Numbered from the stretch's first letter, positions 25,136-34,994 are shown. The stretch is DNA of 64,000 bases from JBAXTE01 sp963556065 (GCA_963556065.3 CAUVYH020000020.1:29520-93519), one strand, 5' to 3'. A program made the numbers and translations. Notes: generated by a model not told the origin, from the letters alone.

Positions 25136-26320
25136 ATGTCCATAAAACTCGATTATTCAGATATTCACTTCAAAAATAACGGGCGACTCAAGCTCCTGAT
25201 TCTTGTAGGAACGCGCCCGGAGATCATACGGCTCTCGGCAGTAATTACCAAATGCCGCAAATATTTTGACACGATTTTAGCGCACACCGGTCAAAACTAC
25301 GATTATAACCTAAATGGCATATTCTTCAAGGATTTAAAGTTAGATGCACCAGAAGTGTATATGGAGGCTGTCGGCGACGATCTTGGCGCTACCATTGGGA
25401 ACATTATCAATTGCAGTTACAAATTAATGACAGCTATAAACCCCGATGCTTTATTAATCCTGGGCGACACCAATAGCTGCCTCTCGGCCATATCAGCCAA
25501 ACGGTTACATATCCCCATTTTCCACATGGAAGCTGGGAACCGATCCAAAGACGAATGCCTGCCCGAAGAAACCAACCGCCGTATTGTGGATATTATTTCC
25601 GATGTAAATCTCTGCTACAGCGAACACGCACGCCGTTACCTGATAGAAAACGGTTTGCCGAAAGAACGCATTTATGTCACCGGTTCACCCATGGCAGAAG
25701 TACTTCGTGCAAATCTGTCTGAGATAGAAGCATCTGATATCCATCAGCGTCTTGGCCTTGAAAAGGGTAAATATATCCTGCTCTCAGCTCATCGCGAAGA
25801 GAATATCGATACCGAAAAAAACTTTCTTTCATTGTTTAGCGCCATCAACGCCATGTCAGAAAAATATGATATGCCCATTCTCTACTCCTGCCATCCCCGC
25901 TCGAAGAAACGACTAGAAAGTAGCGGTTTCAAATTAGACCAGCGTGTGATTCAGCATGAACCCCTTGGGTTCCACGATTACAACTGTTTGCAAATGAATG
26001 CTTACACGGTAGTTTCCGACAGTGGCACACTGCCCGAAGAAAGTTCTTTCTTTATTTCAATTGGTCACCCCTTCCCTGCCGTTTGCATACGTACCAGTAC
26101 CGAACGCCCCGAAGCGTTGGATAAAGGTATTTTCACCCTGGCAGGCATTAGCGAGCGTTCCCTGCTGCAAGCGGTGGATACCGCCATACAAATGAACGCC
26201 AACGGCCACCACGGCATTCCTGTACCTGATTATATGGACGAAAATGTATCCACCAAGGTAGTCACCATCATCCAAAGCTATGTGGGCATTGTCAACAAAA
26301 TGGTCTGGCGAAAATCCTAA
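25136..26320 (+). CDS. fnlC: UDP-N-acetylglucosamine 2-epimerase family, UDP-FucNAc-forming (FnlC/CapG/WbjD)
   Basis: A 394-residue enzyme of the non-hydrolysing UDP-GlcNAc 2-epimerase fold. LILVGTRPEIIRLSAVI is the start motif, HMEAGNRSKDECLPEETNRR and SDVNLCYSEHARRYL form the active-site core, and SAHREENIDTEKNF and SDSGTLPEESSF are C-terminal-domain signatures. Because it follows fnlA and fnlB, it most likely epimerises C2 of the talose intermediate to give UDP-N-acetyl-L-fucosamine rather than making UDP-ManNAc. The N-terminal extension of about 18 residues (YSDIHFKNNGRLK) fits CapG-type enzymes. It ends 7 bp before a decayed fnlB copy. Confidence 0.9.
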   Translation: MSIKLDYSDIHFKNNGRLKLLILVGTRPEIIRLSAVITKCRKYFDTILAHTGQNYDYNLNGIFFKDLKLDAPEVYMEAVGDDLGATIGNIINCSYKLMTAINPDALLILGDTNSCLSAISAKRLHIPIFHMEAGNRSKDECLPEETNRRIVDIISDVNLCYSEHARRYLIENGLPKERIYVTGSPMAEVLRANLSEIEASDIHQRLGLEKGKYILLSAHREENIDTEKNFLSLFSAINAMSEKYDMPILYSCHPRSKKRLESSGFKLDQRVIQHEPLGFHDYNCLQMNAYTVVSDSGTLPEESSFFISIGHPFPAVCIRTSTERPEALDKGIFTLAGISERSLLQAVDTAIQMNANGHHGIPVPDYMDENVSTKVVTIIQSYVGIVNKMVWRKS

Positions 26321-26327
26321 ACGATTT

Positions 26328-26907
26328 ATGAAAATTTTAGTTACCAGTGCCAAGGGTTTTGTAGGCAAAAACCTATGTGTACAACTCAACAACATAAAAG
26401 AAGGGAAAGCCCGTTGGTATGGCAATCTCACCATTGGTGCCGTGTTCGAATGTGACATAGATTCCACTGCGGAAGAGTTGGATCAATATTGTCGTGAAAT
26501 CGATTTTGTCTTCAACCTGGCTGGAGTCAACCGCCCAGAGAACACAGAGGATTTTATGCAAGGAACTTCGGGTTTGCCAGTACCCTGCTTGAGACCCTAA
26601 AAAAACACGGTAACAAAGCCCCGTAATGCTCAGTTCATCGGCACATGCCTCGTACAGTAGCCGCCTTGGCAACAGCGAGTACAGCCATAGCAAGCGGGCA
26701 GGTGAGGATTTATTCCTACAATATGAAAAGGAAATTGGTACGAAGGTATTTATTTATCTATTTCCAAATCTGTATGGCAAGTGGTGTCGGCCCAATTATA
26801 ACAGCGTAACGGCCACCTTTTGTTACAACATTGTCAATGATTTGCCGATTACTATCAACGATCCTTCTGTAGAGCTTGAGATGCTTTATATCGATGACAA
26901 TACATAA
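26328..26907 (+). pseudogene. Decayed second copy of the FnlB-type SDR enzyme
   Basis: Starts MKILVTSAKGFVGKNLCVQL and follows FnlB closely to VNRPENTEDFMQG, then shifts frame near 26570-26620. It resumes as SSSAHASYSSRLGNSEYSHSKRAGEDL, matching the FnlB segment around the Y-x3-K motif, and stops at DNT near 26905. The cupin domain is absent. The end coincides with the beginning of an acyltransferase fragment, so this gene is truncated by a recombination junction as well as frameshifted. It was probably an FnlB duplicate or a related 4-ketoreductase of the former locus. Confidence 0.85.
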
Positions 26908-27801
26908 ATGTGTTCAGCATTCCATGCTTTTTCATCATTTCTGGTTATTTGTCGCATAAAGAGTCTACAAGCAACTTGCTTTGGAATAAGTTGTGGTGGA
27001 ATATGATAGTACCTATGCTATTGATGCTTGCTGCTAATTTGGCTTTTTATTGGTTCTCGTTTGTTTTAGACAATAATTTTAAGATGAAGTATTTGTGGCA
27101 AGAACCATTACTTTCGTTAGTCGGTATGCAAGGTCAAAACTACGCTGCTGGAGGATTAAAGGCATTATGGTTTGTTTATACACTTTGTGTCTGCAAGGTT
27201 ATATTGCAATATTTGAGTACTTCTAAACGAAGTATTGTACTACCATCTCTTAGTATAGTGTTCTTGGTTTTGACTGTAGTGCTTGATAGAAAAGACATTT
27301 CGATAATGAATGCTATTATTGACGTATTGTTGGCATTTCCTTTCTTCTATATTGGTTTTCTATTGAGAAGATTTAAGGATAGTATCAATAGTCCGAAGCC
27401 AATGGTGTTGCTTCTATTGTTTTTGTTGTGTTTTGTAGTAGTGGGGTTATGTGGTAAGTATAATGGATTGATCTATTTGTATCGTTGTCAATATAGTACA
27501 AGTGTATTATTGTGCATATTAGGTGGTGTTGCTGGAACATTTTTGGTGTATGTGATATCAGTGTTTTGTTCAAAACTATTTGATATATTGAATATCTATA
27601 TTCTAGGGGGGTACGATGGTGATTTTAGGATTTCATTTTACAATAATATCCATCCTAAATCAAATTGTTATTTTTCAAGTATTTGCTAAGTATATAGAGG
27701 CATTTTTGATACTATTACTTTTTGTGCCTATTAACATGTTCGTTCAAAAATATATTTCTGTGCTACATGGAAAGTACAGGAATACACAAAATAAAACTTG
27801 A
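26901..27801 (+). pseudogene. Acyltransferase-3 family fragment, N-terminus lost and frameshifted
   Basis: The frame opens with VFSIPCFFIISGYLSHKEST, the segment that normally lies about 50 residues into membrane acyltransferases (after the catalytic His region). The true N-terminus is therefore missing, and the upstream DNA belongs to the decayed fnlB copy. Several hydrophobic helices follow. At a run of six G (27606-27611) the frame breaks. Reading one base back restores the family ending (GTMVILGFHFTIISILNQ, then IVIFQVFAKYIEAFLI) to a stop at 27801. Family members O-acetylate glycans using an acyl donor carried across the inner membrane. This copy cannot be functional without its N-terminus. 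Confidence 0.85.
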
Positions 27802-27803
27802 GA

Positions 27804-29261
27804 ATGGATTCATTAAAGCAAAAAACCATGAAGGGCGTTGTATGGAGCTCTGTGCAACGTTTTGGGTCAATGGCAATCACCTTTGTTTCCAATATCGTTT
27901 TGGCGCGTTTGCTGTCGCCATCCGATTTTGGGTGTATAGGGATGCTAATGATTTTCATCTCTTTGTCGAATACTTTTATTGATGGAGGTTTTGGTTCGGC
28001 ACTTATACAAAAGAAAGAACCAACCCAGCACGATTATTCCACTATATTCTTTTGGAATATATTTTTGTCAATCGTCTTATATGGCATATTGTTCGTTTTT
28101 TCACCTTTAGTTGCGAGATTCTATGACATTCCCTTATTGGAATCGGTTTTAAAGGTGCAAGGAATCGTGTTGCTATTTAATGCATTGAGCATCATTCAGT
28201 ATAATCAGTTGCGAAAAAAACTTCTATTTAAGAAATTAGCTATTATTGAAATTGTATCAGCAAGTATTTCGCTTGTCTTGGCTATCTTAGTCGCTATCGC
28301 TGGGTGGGGTATTTGGAGTTTGGTGTTGCAGCAAATATCGTTGAGTGTCTTTAGAGCATTGTTGTTTTGGATATTAGGTAAATGGCGCCCAAGTCTTGTT
28401 TTCTCCAGAACATCTTTTAAGGAACTTTTTCATTTTGGCGGCTTTATGCTTTTGTCAAGCCTTTTCAGTACGCTTAGTAACGAGATTCAAGGATTGTTAG
28501 TAGGAAAAATGTTTTCGCCTGCAACGATGGGATTATATAGCCAAGCTTATCGTTTAGAGGGGTCAGCAGCGACAGCCACTTCAAGCATAATTGACCAAGT
28601 GACATATCCGGTTTTGGCTTCGGCAAAAGACGACAAAGTGGCTTTTGTTTCAGCGCTCAAGCGTTTTATACAAATTCCGGCTTATGTCGGTAGTTTAGTA
28701 ATGATGGTGATGATAGTTGTGGCTAAGCCATTAATTATCCTATTGTATTCAGCGAAATGGTTAGAATTTGTGCCATATTTTCAAATTCTTTGTACTGCAG
28801 GACTTGCCGTTTGTTTGCAAGGCTCTGCCAATAATGCCATCGCTGCATTAGGAAAAAGTAATGTTTTCTTTGCTTGGACCATACTAAAACGTTCTTTGAC
28901 AATTGTTTTTTGCGTTGTTGGAATTTTGTTGTTTGGAATTTATGGTTTGCTGTGGAGTAGTGTTGCAGGAGCATGGATGGTTTATTTTGTCAATGCATAT
29001 CTGGTTCATCGGCATGTAGGGTATAGCTTTATAAATCAGGTACTTGATATTTTACCTTCACTATTGTTGGCCGTTATTATTGGTGTTATAGCTTACTATG
29101 TGGGTACTTTGTTCGATATAAATATGTATTTAAAGGCGTTTCTACAAGCATCTTTCTGCACAATAACTTATTTATTTGCGTCTTGGCTTTTTCGAATTGA
29201 TGCATTCTCTTATTTGTTTGAAATGATAAAGAAACGGTTCCGCCGCACTAAAGCAGTTTGA
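27804..29261 (+). CDS. Polysaccharide flippase (Wzx-like, MOP superfamily)
   Basis: A 485-residue integral membrane protein with about 12 to 14 hydrophobic helices. The N-terminal signature MDSLKQKTMKGVVWSSVQRF and the first helices (NIVLARLLSPSDFGCIGMLM, FIDGGFGSALIQKKE) are typical of the WzxC/lipopolysaccharide-exporter branch. A second hallmark is LLVGKMFSPATMGLYSQAYR. It translocates the lipid-linked repeat unit across the inner membrane. I chose the ATG at 27804; the reported longer frame only adds two residues. It starts the intact part of the AT-rich block, just after the acyltransferase fragment, and is followed by a glycosyltransferase after 6 bp. Confidence 0.92.
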   Translation: MDSLKQKTMKGVVWSSVQRFGSMAITFVSNIVLARLLSPSDFGCIGMLMIFISLSNTFIDGGFGSALIQKKEPTQHDYSTIFFWNIFLSIVLYGILFVFSPLVARFYDIPLLESVLKVQGIVLLFNALSIIQYNQLRKKLLFKKLAIIEIVSASISLVLAILVAIAGWGIWSLVLQQISLSVFRALLFWILGKWRPSLVFSRTSFKELFHFGGFMLLSSLFSTLSNEIQGLLVGKMFSPATMGLYSQAYRLEGSAATATSSIIDQVTYPVLASAKDDKVAFVSALKRFIQIPAYVGSLVMMVMIVVAKPLIILLYSAKWLEFVPYFQILCTAGLAVCLQGSANNAIAALGKSNVFFAWTILKRSLTIVFCVVGILLFGIYGLLWSSVAGAWMVYFVNAYLVHRHVGYSFINQVLDILPSLLLAVIIGVIAYYVGTLFDINMYLKAFLQASFCTITYLFASWLFRIDAFSYLFEMIKKRFRRTKAV

Positions 29262-29267
29262 CCTTAT

Positions 29268-30500
29268 ATGAAAAAGATCTTGTTTTTGTCTTATAACTAC
29301 CCATACGGTACGTTTGGACCAAGTACATTATGTACCTCGCGTATCATGGAGGCTCTCTCTAAAGATGATTCGTATGAGGTTCATAATATCTCATTCCCCC
29401 AGAATGACAATCCCGCTTATCAAGTGATTGACAAGGTTCATTTGCATTATCTTAATAATAGACCTAAGTCGAAACATCATTCCAAGTTAGTTGCTCAAGT
29501 GAAGATGTTGTGGACCCAATTGAACTATCCTCATAGTGCAAAAACAGAGAGCAATTCGTATTATAATGAGTGCGTACGACTTATCAATGGACAACATTTT
29601 GATCTAGTGGTAGCGCAATGCTATCCAGAGAATTGTGTGTGGGCCGGGGCTTGGCTTAAGGAGAAGAGATATGTAGATAATTTGATGGTTATTTTTTGGG
29701 ATAACATTTACGGAAAACTTCCAAGGCGTATCATCCCTAAACATTATGCTCTTAAACGTCAGCGAAAGGCAGAGGGGTTCATCGCACAACAAGCTGACTT
29801 GCTAATATCACTTTACCCAATACAATCTTTCTACAAGCAATATGGTGATTTGCCAGAAGCAAATGGAAAACGCGAATTTTTGGGGATACCGTCCATTTCG
29901 CGTCCTAAGAAATTTCCAACATCTCCCTATCAGAGTGTTGTTGAGACGGGAATGATAAACATTCTTTATAGCGGAACAATTTTCCGCAGAGATTATGTGG
30001 CATATTTAGTTGACTTGCTGAATTTGTCCGTCAAGGCGGAAGATATTAACCTTATATTTTTTGCGCGAGGTATTTCGGATGAAGACTTTGAAAAGCTAGA
30101 TAGTAAGTTTCGAGGGAAAATTAATCATCATGATTGGATACCGCTTGACCAACTCCTTGCAATGTATCCAATAGTTGATTTTTTTATGTCCTATCCTGGC
30201 AATCCAACTGCCATTCGTTCAAAGGTTTATGAGTATATGTCGTATGGAAAACCTTTGTTGCTGCTTTATGACGATGACTTCGATGTTAATGTCTCAACAT
30301 TTGCTAAATATCCATCCTTTGCAGCGTTTGACGTAAGAAAGCCAGCAGAGAATAATGTGTCGGCAGTAGAGAGATTCCTATCTGAAAACAAAGGGAAAGA
30401 GATACCTATTGAAATTACAGAAGACTTATTTCCTTGCGACACAGCGAAGGCTTATATTGAATTGATTGACAAATTATTGATAAACAGTCATGACGAATAA
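29268..30500 (+). CDS. Glycosyltransferase, GT-B fold (family 4-like)
   Basis: A 410-residue protein. The N-terminal Rossmann part starts MKKILFLSYNYPYGTFGPST, a glycine/threonine-rich loop near the start as in GT-B enzymes. The C-terminal half contains INILYSGTIFRRDYVAYLVD, INHHDWIPLDQLLAMYPIVD and FFMSYPGNPTAIRSKVYEYM, corresponding to the sugar-nucleotide binding region of GT4-like enzymes (with the typical S-K-x-x-E-Y-M-x-x-G-K-P pattern). The classical E-x7-E pair is not obvious. It adds one sugar of the repeat unit; donor and acceptor unknown. Neighbouring flippase and polymerase genes support this role. Confidence 0.85.
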   Translation: MKKILFLSYNYPYGTFGPSTLCTSRIMEALSKDDSYEVHNISFPQNDNPAYQVIDKVHLHYLNNRPKSKHHSKLVAQVKMLWTQLNYPHSAKTESNSYYNECVRLINGQHFDLVVAQCYPENCVWAGAWLKEKRYVDNLMVIFWDNIYGKLPRRIIPKHYALKRQRKAEGFIAQQADLLISLYPIQSFYKQYGDLPEANGKREFLGIPSISRPKKFPTSPYQSVVETGMINILYSGTIFRRDYVAYLVDLLNLSVKAEDINLIFFARGISDEDFEKLDSKFRGKINHHDWIPLDQLLAMYPIVDFFMSYPGNPTAIRSKVYEYMSYGKPLLLLYDDDFDVNVSTFAKYPSFAAFDVRKPAENNVSAVERFLSENKGKEIPIEITEDLFPCDTAKAYIELIDKLLINSHDE

Positions 30501-30541
30501 CCAGTCCATAACTATTGGTGGACAAATATACATGTTTGAAC

Positions 30542-31768
30542 ATGCTAAAACGGATTACTCAATACTTTAATCTCAACGACTTAAACTTAATCCTGACATT
30601 TGCAGGATTTCCTATAGTTACAACCTTACTGCCTTTTGTTCCGAGTGTTCCATATAGAGCATTCGCATTATTGGTCGCTTTAATTTGTCTGTTTAAAAAT
30701 GGTTTTCATTTTGCTTATGGTTCAAAGTTGATGAAGTGGTTTTTAGCATTTCTTTTTCTTGTTGATTTTAAGGCTTTGCTGCAAATTGTTTTCGCAAGTC
30801 CCCAGTATCAAGCTTCAGCATTAACGGCTTTCTTGTTTGTGTTTGGCGTTGTTTTAATTCCTGTCTTGGCTGTTTTTTCGGGGTGTAATAAGATTCATTG
30901 GAAGAACGTATTGTGGATTTTGTTGTTGTTGCTATCTTTAGTTATCTTAATAGGGGCATCTCATGTTGTACAAACCATAGCGGTTGAAGGTGAGGAAATG
31001 CGTATGGAATTGAATAAACGGCAATCTACATTGGCATTTGGGGATAATAGTGCGTACCTAATATTGCTGGCTTCTGCACTTTTGTTATATTATGGAAACA
31101 GTCGTAACGATGGCAAGCACAAATTGTATTGGTTTTTTCCTGTAATAGCAATAATTTTGGGGATTTATGGCATAGCAAAGGCGGGAAGCCGAGGGCCTTT
31201 TTTGTCTATGTTAGTAGGCTTGATAATGTTGTTTACATGTATGAAAGTAAAGACGGTATTTAAAATTGTGATGCGTGCAATTGTTGCAGTTTTAGTATTC
31301 GGTATCAATTTTGAAGTTATAGAAAACTTTGCACCGGTCTTAACACAAAGATTAACTTTGACAGTGGAAAAAGGGGACCTTAGCGGAAGAGATTTGTTGT
31401 TTCAGGAAGCATGGCGTTTGATACTTGATCACCCAATATTCGGAACCGAACCTTTGATGTTTTTGAATGGCGGGGCATTTTCTAATTATCACAATGGTTT
31501 CCTTACAGTTGGTCTCGCTACTGGACTTTTGGGTTTTGTGGGATATGTTATTCTAATCATTGCTATAGTTTTTAATAGCTTAAAACATCGTAATTTGATT
31601 AATAATGTTGTTTATTTCTTTTTTATAAGTATGCTTGGAGCTTGCATTATGAGATCGATGTCTGGTGCGTCATTAGCAGATAATCCAGTGTATACATTGT
31701 GCGTTGGTCTTGCGTGTCTTTATTGTACACGAGAAAATTCAAGAATTAATCAAACCCTAATTCAATAA
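30542..31768 (+). CDS. O-antigen/capsule polymerase or ligase (Wzy/WaaL-like)
   Basis: A 408-residue membrane protein with roughly ten hydrophobic helices, starting at the ATG at 30542 (MLKRITQYFNL). The large periplasmic loop carries family marks: KAGSRGPFLSMLVGLIMLF and AFSNYHNGFLTVGLATGLLG. The SRGP and HNGFL boxes recur in Wzy_C/O-antigen ligase proteins and hold the catalytic Arg and His. It would polymerise lipid-linked repeat units in the periplasm. Being the only such gene among the glycosyltransferases, it is most likely the polymerase of a Wzx/Wzy pathway, consistent with the Wzc-like co-polymerase at 13231. Confidence 0.85.
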   Translation: MLKRITQYFNLNDLNLILTFAGFPIVTTLLPFVPSVPYRAFALLVALICLFKNGFHFAYGSKLMKWFLAFLFLVDFKALLQIVFASPQYQASALTAFLFVFGVVLIPVLAVFSGCNKIHWKNVLWILLLLLSLVILIGASHVVQTIAVEGEEMRMELNKRQSTLAFGDNSAYLILLASALLLYYGNSRNDGKHKLYWFFPVIAIILGIYGIAKAGSRGPFLSMLVGLIMLFTCMKVKTVFKIVMRAIVAVLVFGINFEVIENFAPVLTQRLTLTVEKGDLSGRDLLFQEAWRLILDHPIFGTEPLMFLNGGAFSNYHNGFLTVGLATGLLGFVGYVILIIAIVFNSLKHRNLINNVVYFFFISMLGACIMRSMSGASLADNPVYTLCVGLACLYCTRENSRINQTLIQ

Positions 31769-31774
31769 ATCGAA

Positions 31775-32632
31775 ATGGAAGCAAGTAAATTTAGTCTTAC
31801 CGCATCACGTTTAGTGGGTAAGGTCTTAGGCCAAAACATCAATAAAAGGTTGAAGTATTTCCACAACCGTGGTCATTTTCCTAACTTCACCCACCCTAAG
31901 GATATTACAGAGTATATGCTATCGACTATGCGGAACCCGGCATTCGATCAGTATGCAAAATATGCCGACAAAGTGCGTGTGCGCGGATATATCAAAGAGT
32001 GTGGACTTGAACACATTCTTCTTAAACATTATGGTGTTTGGGAATGCCCAGAAGACATAGAATGGAATAATCTACCACAGAAATTTATACTAAAGGCTAA
32101 TAATGGCTGTGGTAATCATGTTATCTGCAAGGATAAAGATAAATTGGATAAGCAGAAAGCTATTGATACGTTGAATAAGAGTATCCAAAATGGCCTGCAT
32201 TCCAACGAGCGTCATTATTGTGCTATAAAGCCATTGGTGTTTGCAGAAGAATTGCTTGATACAGGAACGGATAAATTGCCAACAGATTATAAAATAATGT
32301 GTATCAATGGAGAACCAGACCATTTCTTTGTGGCTTGCGAACGCGAAGTGAGCGCTCGTTATGATACATACGATCTTGATTGGAATAGGCTTTCATATAC
32401 AAAAGATAAGTTTCTTCCTAATATTCAAGTTGAACGGCCTCAACACATTAATGAACTAAAGGAATACGCAAAGAAATTGTCTCATATATTCCCGGTTGTA
32501 CGTGTTGATTTTTACGAGTTTGAAGGAAAGATCTATTTTTCCGAACTTACTTTCTCTCCTTGGGGCGGATTCTTGTATAGTTATACCGATGATTCAATAA
32601 AAGAAATGGGACAAAAGATGGGGTTGAGGTAA
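31775..32632 (+). CDS. TupA-like ATP-grasp protein of polysaccharide loci
   Basis: A 285-residue protein. It has the layout of the TupA-type ATP-grasp family often annotated as glycosyltransferase in capsule clusters: an N-terminal helical region with ITEYMLSTMRNPAFDQYAKY and ADKVRVRGYIKECGLEHIL, then QKFILKANNGCGNHVI (ATP-binding loop), LPTDYKIMCINGEPDHFFVA, and VVRVDFYEFEGKIYFSELTF (metal-binding acidic residues). TupA itself makes a teichuronopeptide bond, so these proteins may join an amino acid or peptide to a uronic acid rather than transfer sugar. It starts 6 bp after the polymerase gene. The true reaction here is unknown. Confidence 0.85.
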   Translation: MEASKFSLTASRLVGKVLGQNINKRLKYFHNRGHFPNFTHPKDITEYMLSTMRNPAFDQYAKYADKVRVRGYIKECGLEHILLKHYGVWECPEDIEWNNLPQKFILKANNGCGNHVICKDKDKLDKQKAIDTLNKSIQNGLHSNERHYCAIKPLVFAEELLDTGTDKLPTDYKIMCINGEPDHFFVACEREVSARYDTYDLDWNRLSYTKDKFLPNIQVERPQHINELKEYAKKLSHIFPVVRVDFYEFEGKIYFSELTFSPWGGFLYSYTDDSIKEMGQKMGLR

Positions 32633-32695
32633 TAGTATACCTAATGATATCAACATCCTAATCAAGACTTTGAGGAATATCCTCATTAAAATCAT

Positions 32696-33805
32696 ATGAA
32701 GATTTGTTGTTTTTTTAATAACCTGTCAACTTACCGAGAGGAAATCTATAGTCGGATTGATTCAGCGTACGACTGTGATTGGTATGTAGAGGATCGAGAC
32801 TACAAGGTTCGAGAGTTCTCCGATGATCAACTTCGAAAGAAACCGATACGGTTGCACTGCAAGGAGATAAAAGGATTTTATATTGTGCATGGGCTAATAG
32901 GCTTGTTGCGTAAGGACTACGATGTGTATCTTATGGTTGGAGCTTCAAGATGCTTATCGTTATATTTTTTCTTGACACTAATGCGTTTGTTCTATCCCAA
33001 GAAGAGGGCTTATCTATGGACGCATGGGTATCTGGGAAAGGAAGGTCGTTTTCAAAGAGTTTTCTTTGGTAGGCCGTTGTACAAGCTCTGTACGGGTGCT
33101 TTTATTTATAACAATCGCTCCCGAAATTTAATGATTCAGGATGGCATAAAAGCGGATAAGCTATTCACCATTCATAATTCGTTGGCATATTCCACTCAAA
33201 TTGAATTAAGAAGAGTTGTAAATCAAAGCAATATCTATAAAGAACATTTCGGAAACAATAATCCCGTTTTGATTTTCTTAGGTAGAATTACCTCTATTAA
33301 GAGGTTGGATTTGTTGATTGATGCCGTGAAAGAATTGAAAAGTCGTGGAGAGACGTATAATGTGGCTTTGATAGGTGATTGGGAGATTAACGCGTCATTG
33401 CAACAACAAGTGGTGAATGCTGAATTGTCTGCAAATGTGTGGTTTTATGGGGCTTGTTATGACGAGAGTCGTAATGCGGAATTGGTATATAATGCTGATT
33501 TATGTGTAGCTCCTGGCAATATCGGTTTAACAGCAATCCATTCTCTTATGTTTGGATGTCCGGCGATAACCCATAGTGATTTTAAGTGGCAGATGCCCGA
33601 ATTTGAGGCTATACATTCTAACTCTACAGGATGCTTCTTTGAACGAAATAATTCGGATGATCTTGCTAACAAGATTTCAGAATGGTTTAAGGCAAATAAG
33701 AACCGTCGTGATGAAATTCGTCGAGCATGCTATAAAGAAATTGATGAGTCATGGACTCCAGAATTTCAGATGAATGTGATTCATTCCGTTTTGGACAACG
33801 AATAA
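32696..33805 (+). CDS. Glycosyltransferase family 4 protein
   Basis: A 369-residue GT-B enzyme. The C-terminal half has the GT4 pattern: VLIFLGRITSIKRLDLLIDA (the LGR-x-x-x-x-K-R phosphate-binding motif), VALIGDWEINASLQQQV, VWFYGACYDESRNAELVYNA and DLCVAPGNIGLTAIHSLMFG (with the G-L-T-x-I-H-S-L-x-x-G donor-binding segment in place of E-x7-E). The N-terminal acceptor domain includes YLMVGASRCLSLYFF and RAYLWTHGYLGKEG. It adds a sugar to the lipid-linked intermediate at the cytoplasmic face. Located 63 bp after the TupA-like gene and 7 bp before another GT4 gene, in a continuous gene train. Confidence 0.87.
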   Translation: MKICCFFNNLSTYREEIYSRIDSAYDCDWYVEDRDYKVREFSDDQLRKKPIRLHCKEIKGFYIVHGLIGLLRKDYDVYLMVGASRCLSLYFFLTLMRLFYPKKRAYLWTHGYLGKEGRFQRVFFGRPLYKLCTGAFIYNNRSRNLMIQDGIKADKLFTIHNSLAYSTQIELRRVVNQSNIYKEHFGNNNPVLIFLGRITSIKRLDLLIDAVKELKSRGETYNVALIGDWEINASLQQQVVNAELSANVWFYGACYDESRNAELVYNADLCVAPGNIGLTAIHSLMFGCPAITHSDFKWQMPEFEAIHSNSTGCFFERNNSDDLANKISEWFKANKNRRDEIRRACYKEIDESWTPEFQMNVIHSVLDNE

Positions 33806-33812
33806 ATTTCAT

Positions 33813-34994
33813 ATGCCTAAACTACTACAAATAAATAGTACTTCCAACTGGGGCTCGACGGGAAAGATTGCTGAGCAAATTGGTCTCAAGGCTAAGGAGG
33901 CGGGCTGGGAAAGTTGGATTGCATACGGACGGAGCGCCAATCCTTCACAACTGAACATTATCAAGGTTGGAAATATGTTCTCGGTCTATGAGCATTTTGC
34001 CGAGAATCGGTTGCTTGACAGAGAGGGTTTAGCTTCGCTAATAGAGACGAAGAAACTGATACGCAAGATTGAGGTTATTAAGCCAAACGTCGTACAGCTT
34101 CATAATATTCATGATCATTGGCTTAACTATAAGATTCTATTTGAGTACCTAAACAAAACAGATATCAAGGTAGTATGGACTTTCCATGACTGTTGGGCGT
34201 TTACAGGTCATTGTTATCATTTTGTTGAGTACAATTGTTTCCAATGGCAAATAGAGTGTAAAAAATGTCCTTCAAATAATTGCCTAATTAAACGAACTAA
34301 CCGAAACTTTAATTTAAAAAAGAGCTTATTTACACGGAATAAAAATCTTATCATAGTTCCATGCTCAGATTGGATGGGAGATTTCGTAAAACAGTCGTTT
34401 TTGAAGGATAAACAGATTAAGGTTATTCACAATGGCGTTGACTTGAACACGTTCAAACCCTTTCCCAGTGCGAAGACGAATGATGGAAAGTTTCGTATCA
34501 TTGCCATATCGAATGTATGGCTCCCTTATAAAGGTATATATGATATTTTCAAGCTCCGTGAGATGCTGTCTGATGAATACGATATTACAATAGTTGGCTT
34601 GTCGTATAAACAAATGAAGAATACACCTGCCAACATTCGAGGTATCCAGCGCACACAGAATGTGCACGAACTGGTTAGATTATACAATGAGGCAGATGTC
34701 CTCATCAATCCTACTTATGCTGATACTTTTCCAACTATTAATCTTGAGGCTCTTGCTTGCGGTACTCCTGTGATTACTTATCGAACGGGAGGTTCTCCGG
34801 AGGCAGTGGACGACAAAACCGGAGTGGTGGTGCCACAAGGTGATATTGAGGCATTGGCTGATGCAATACGAGAGATGCGTGTTAATCGGTTGTCTTCGAT
34901 AGATTGCCGTAAGCGAGCAGTACAACACTTTGACAAGAATAAGTGCTTCGAGGAGTATGTGAAGCTTTATGGTGAGCAGATAAATAGACAGTAA
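33813..34994 (+). CDS. Glycosyltransferase family 4 protein
   Basis: A 393-residue enzyme beginning MPKLLQINSTSNWGSTGKIA, a signature start of one GT4 subgroup frequent in Bacteroides capsule loci. The acceptor domain includes VVQLHNIHDHWLNYKI and VWTFHDCWAFTGHCYHFVEY, with a short cysteine cluster (QIECKKCPSNNC) that may bind a metal. The donor domain contains IIAISNVWLPYKGIYDIFKL and the classical DVLINPTYADTFPTINLEAL, where the E-x7-E element is replaced by a T-F-P-T-x-N-L-E-A-L version. Retaining transfer from a nucleotide sugar is expected. The downstream gap of 141 bp to the next gene is the longest within this train. Confidence 0.88.
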   Translation: MPKLLQINSTSNWGSTGKIAEQIGLKAKEAGWESWIAYGRSANPSQLNIIKVGNMFSVYEHFAENRLLDREGLASLIETKKLIRKIEVIKPNVVQLHNIHDHWLNYKILFEYLNKTDIKVVWTFHDCWAFTGHCYHFVEYNCFQWQIECKKCPSNNCLIKRTNRNFNLKKSLFTRNKNLIIVPCSDWMGDFVKQSFLKDKQIKVIHNGVDLNTFKPFPSAKTNDGKFRIIAISNVWLPYKGIYDIFKLREMLSDEYDITIVGLSYKQMKNTPANIRGIQRTQNVHELVRLYNEADVLINPTYADTFPTINLEALACGTPVITYRTGGSPEAVDDKTGVVVPQGDIEALADAIREMRVNRLSSIDCRKRAVQHFDKNKCFEEYVKLYGEQINRQ

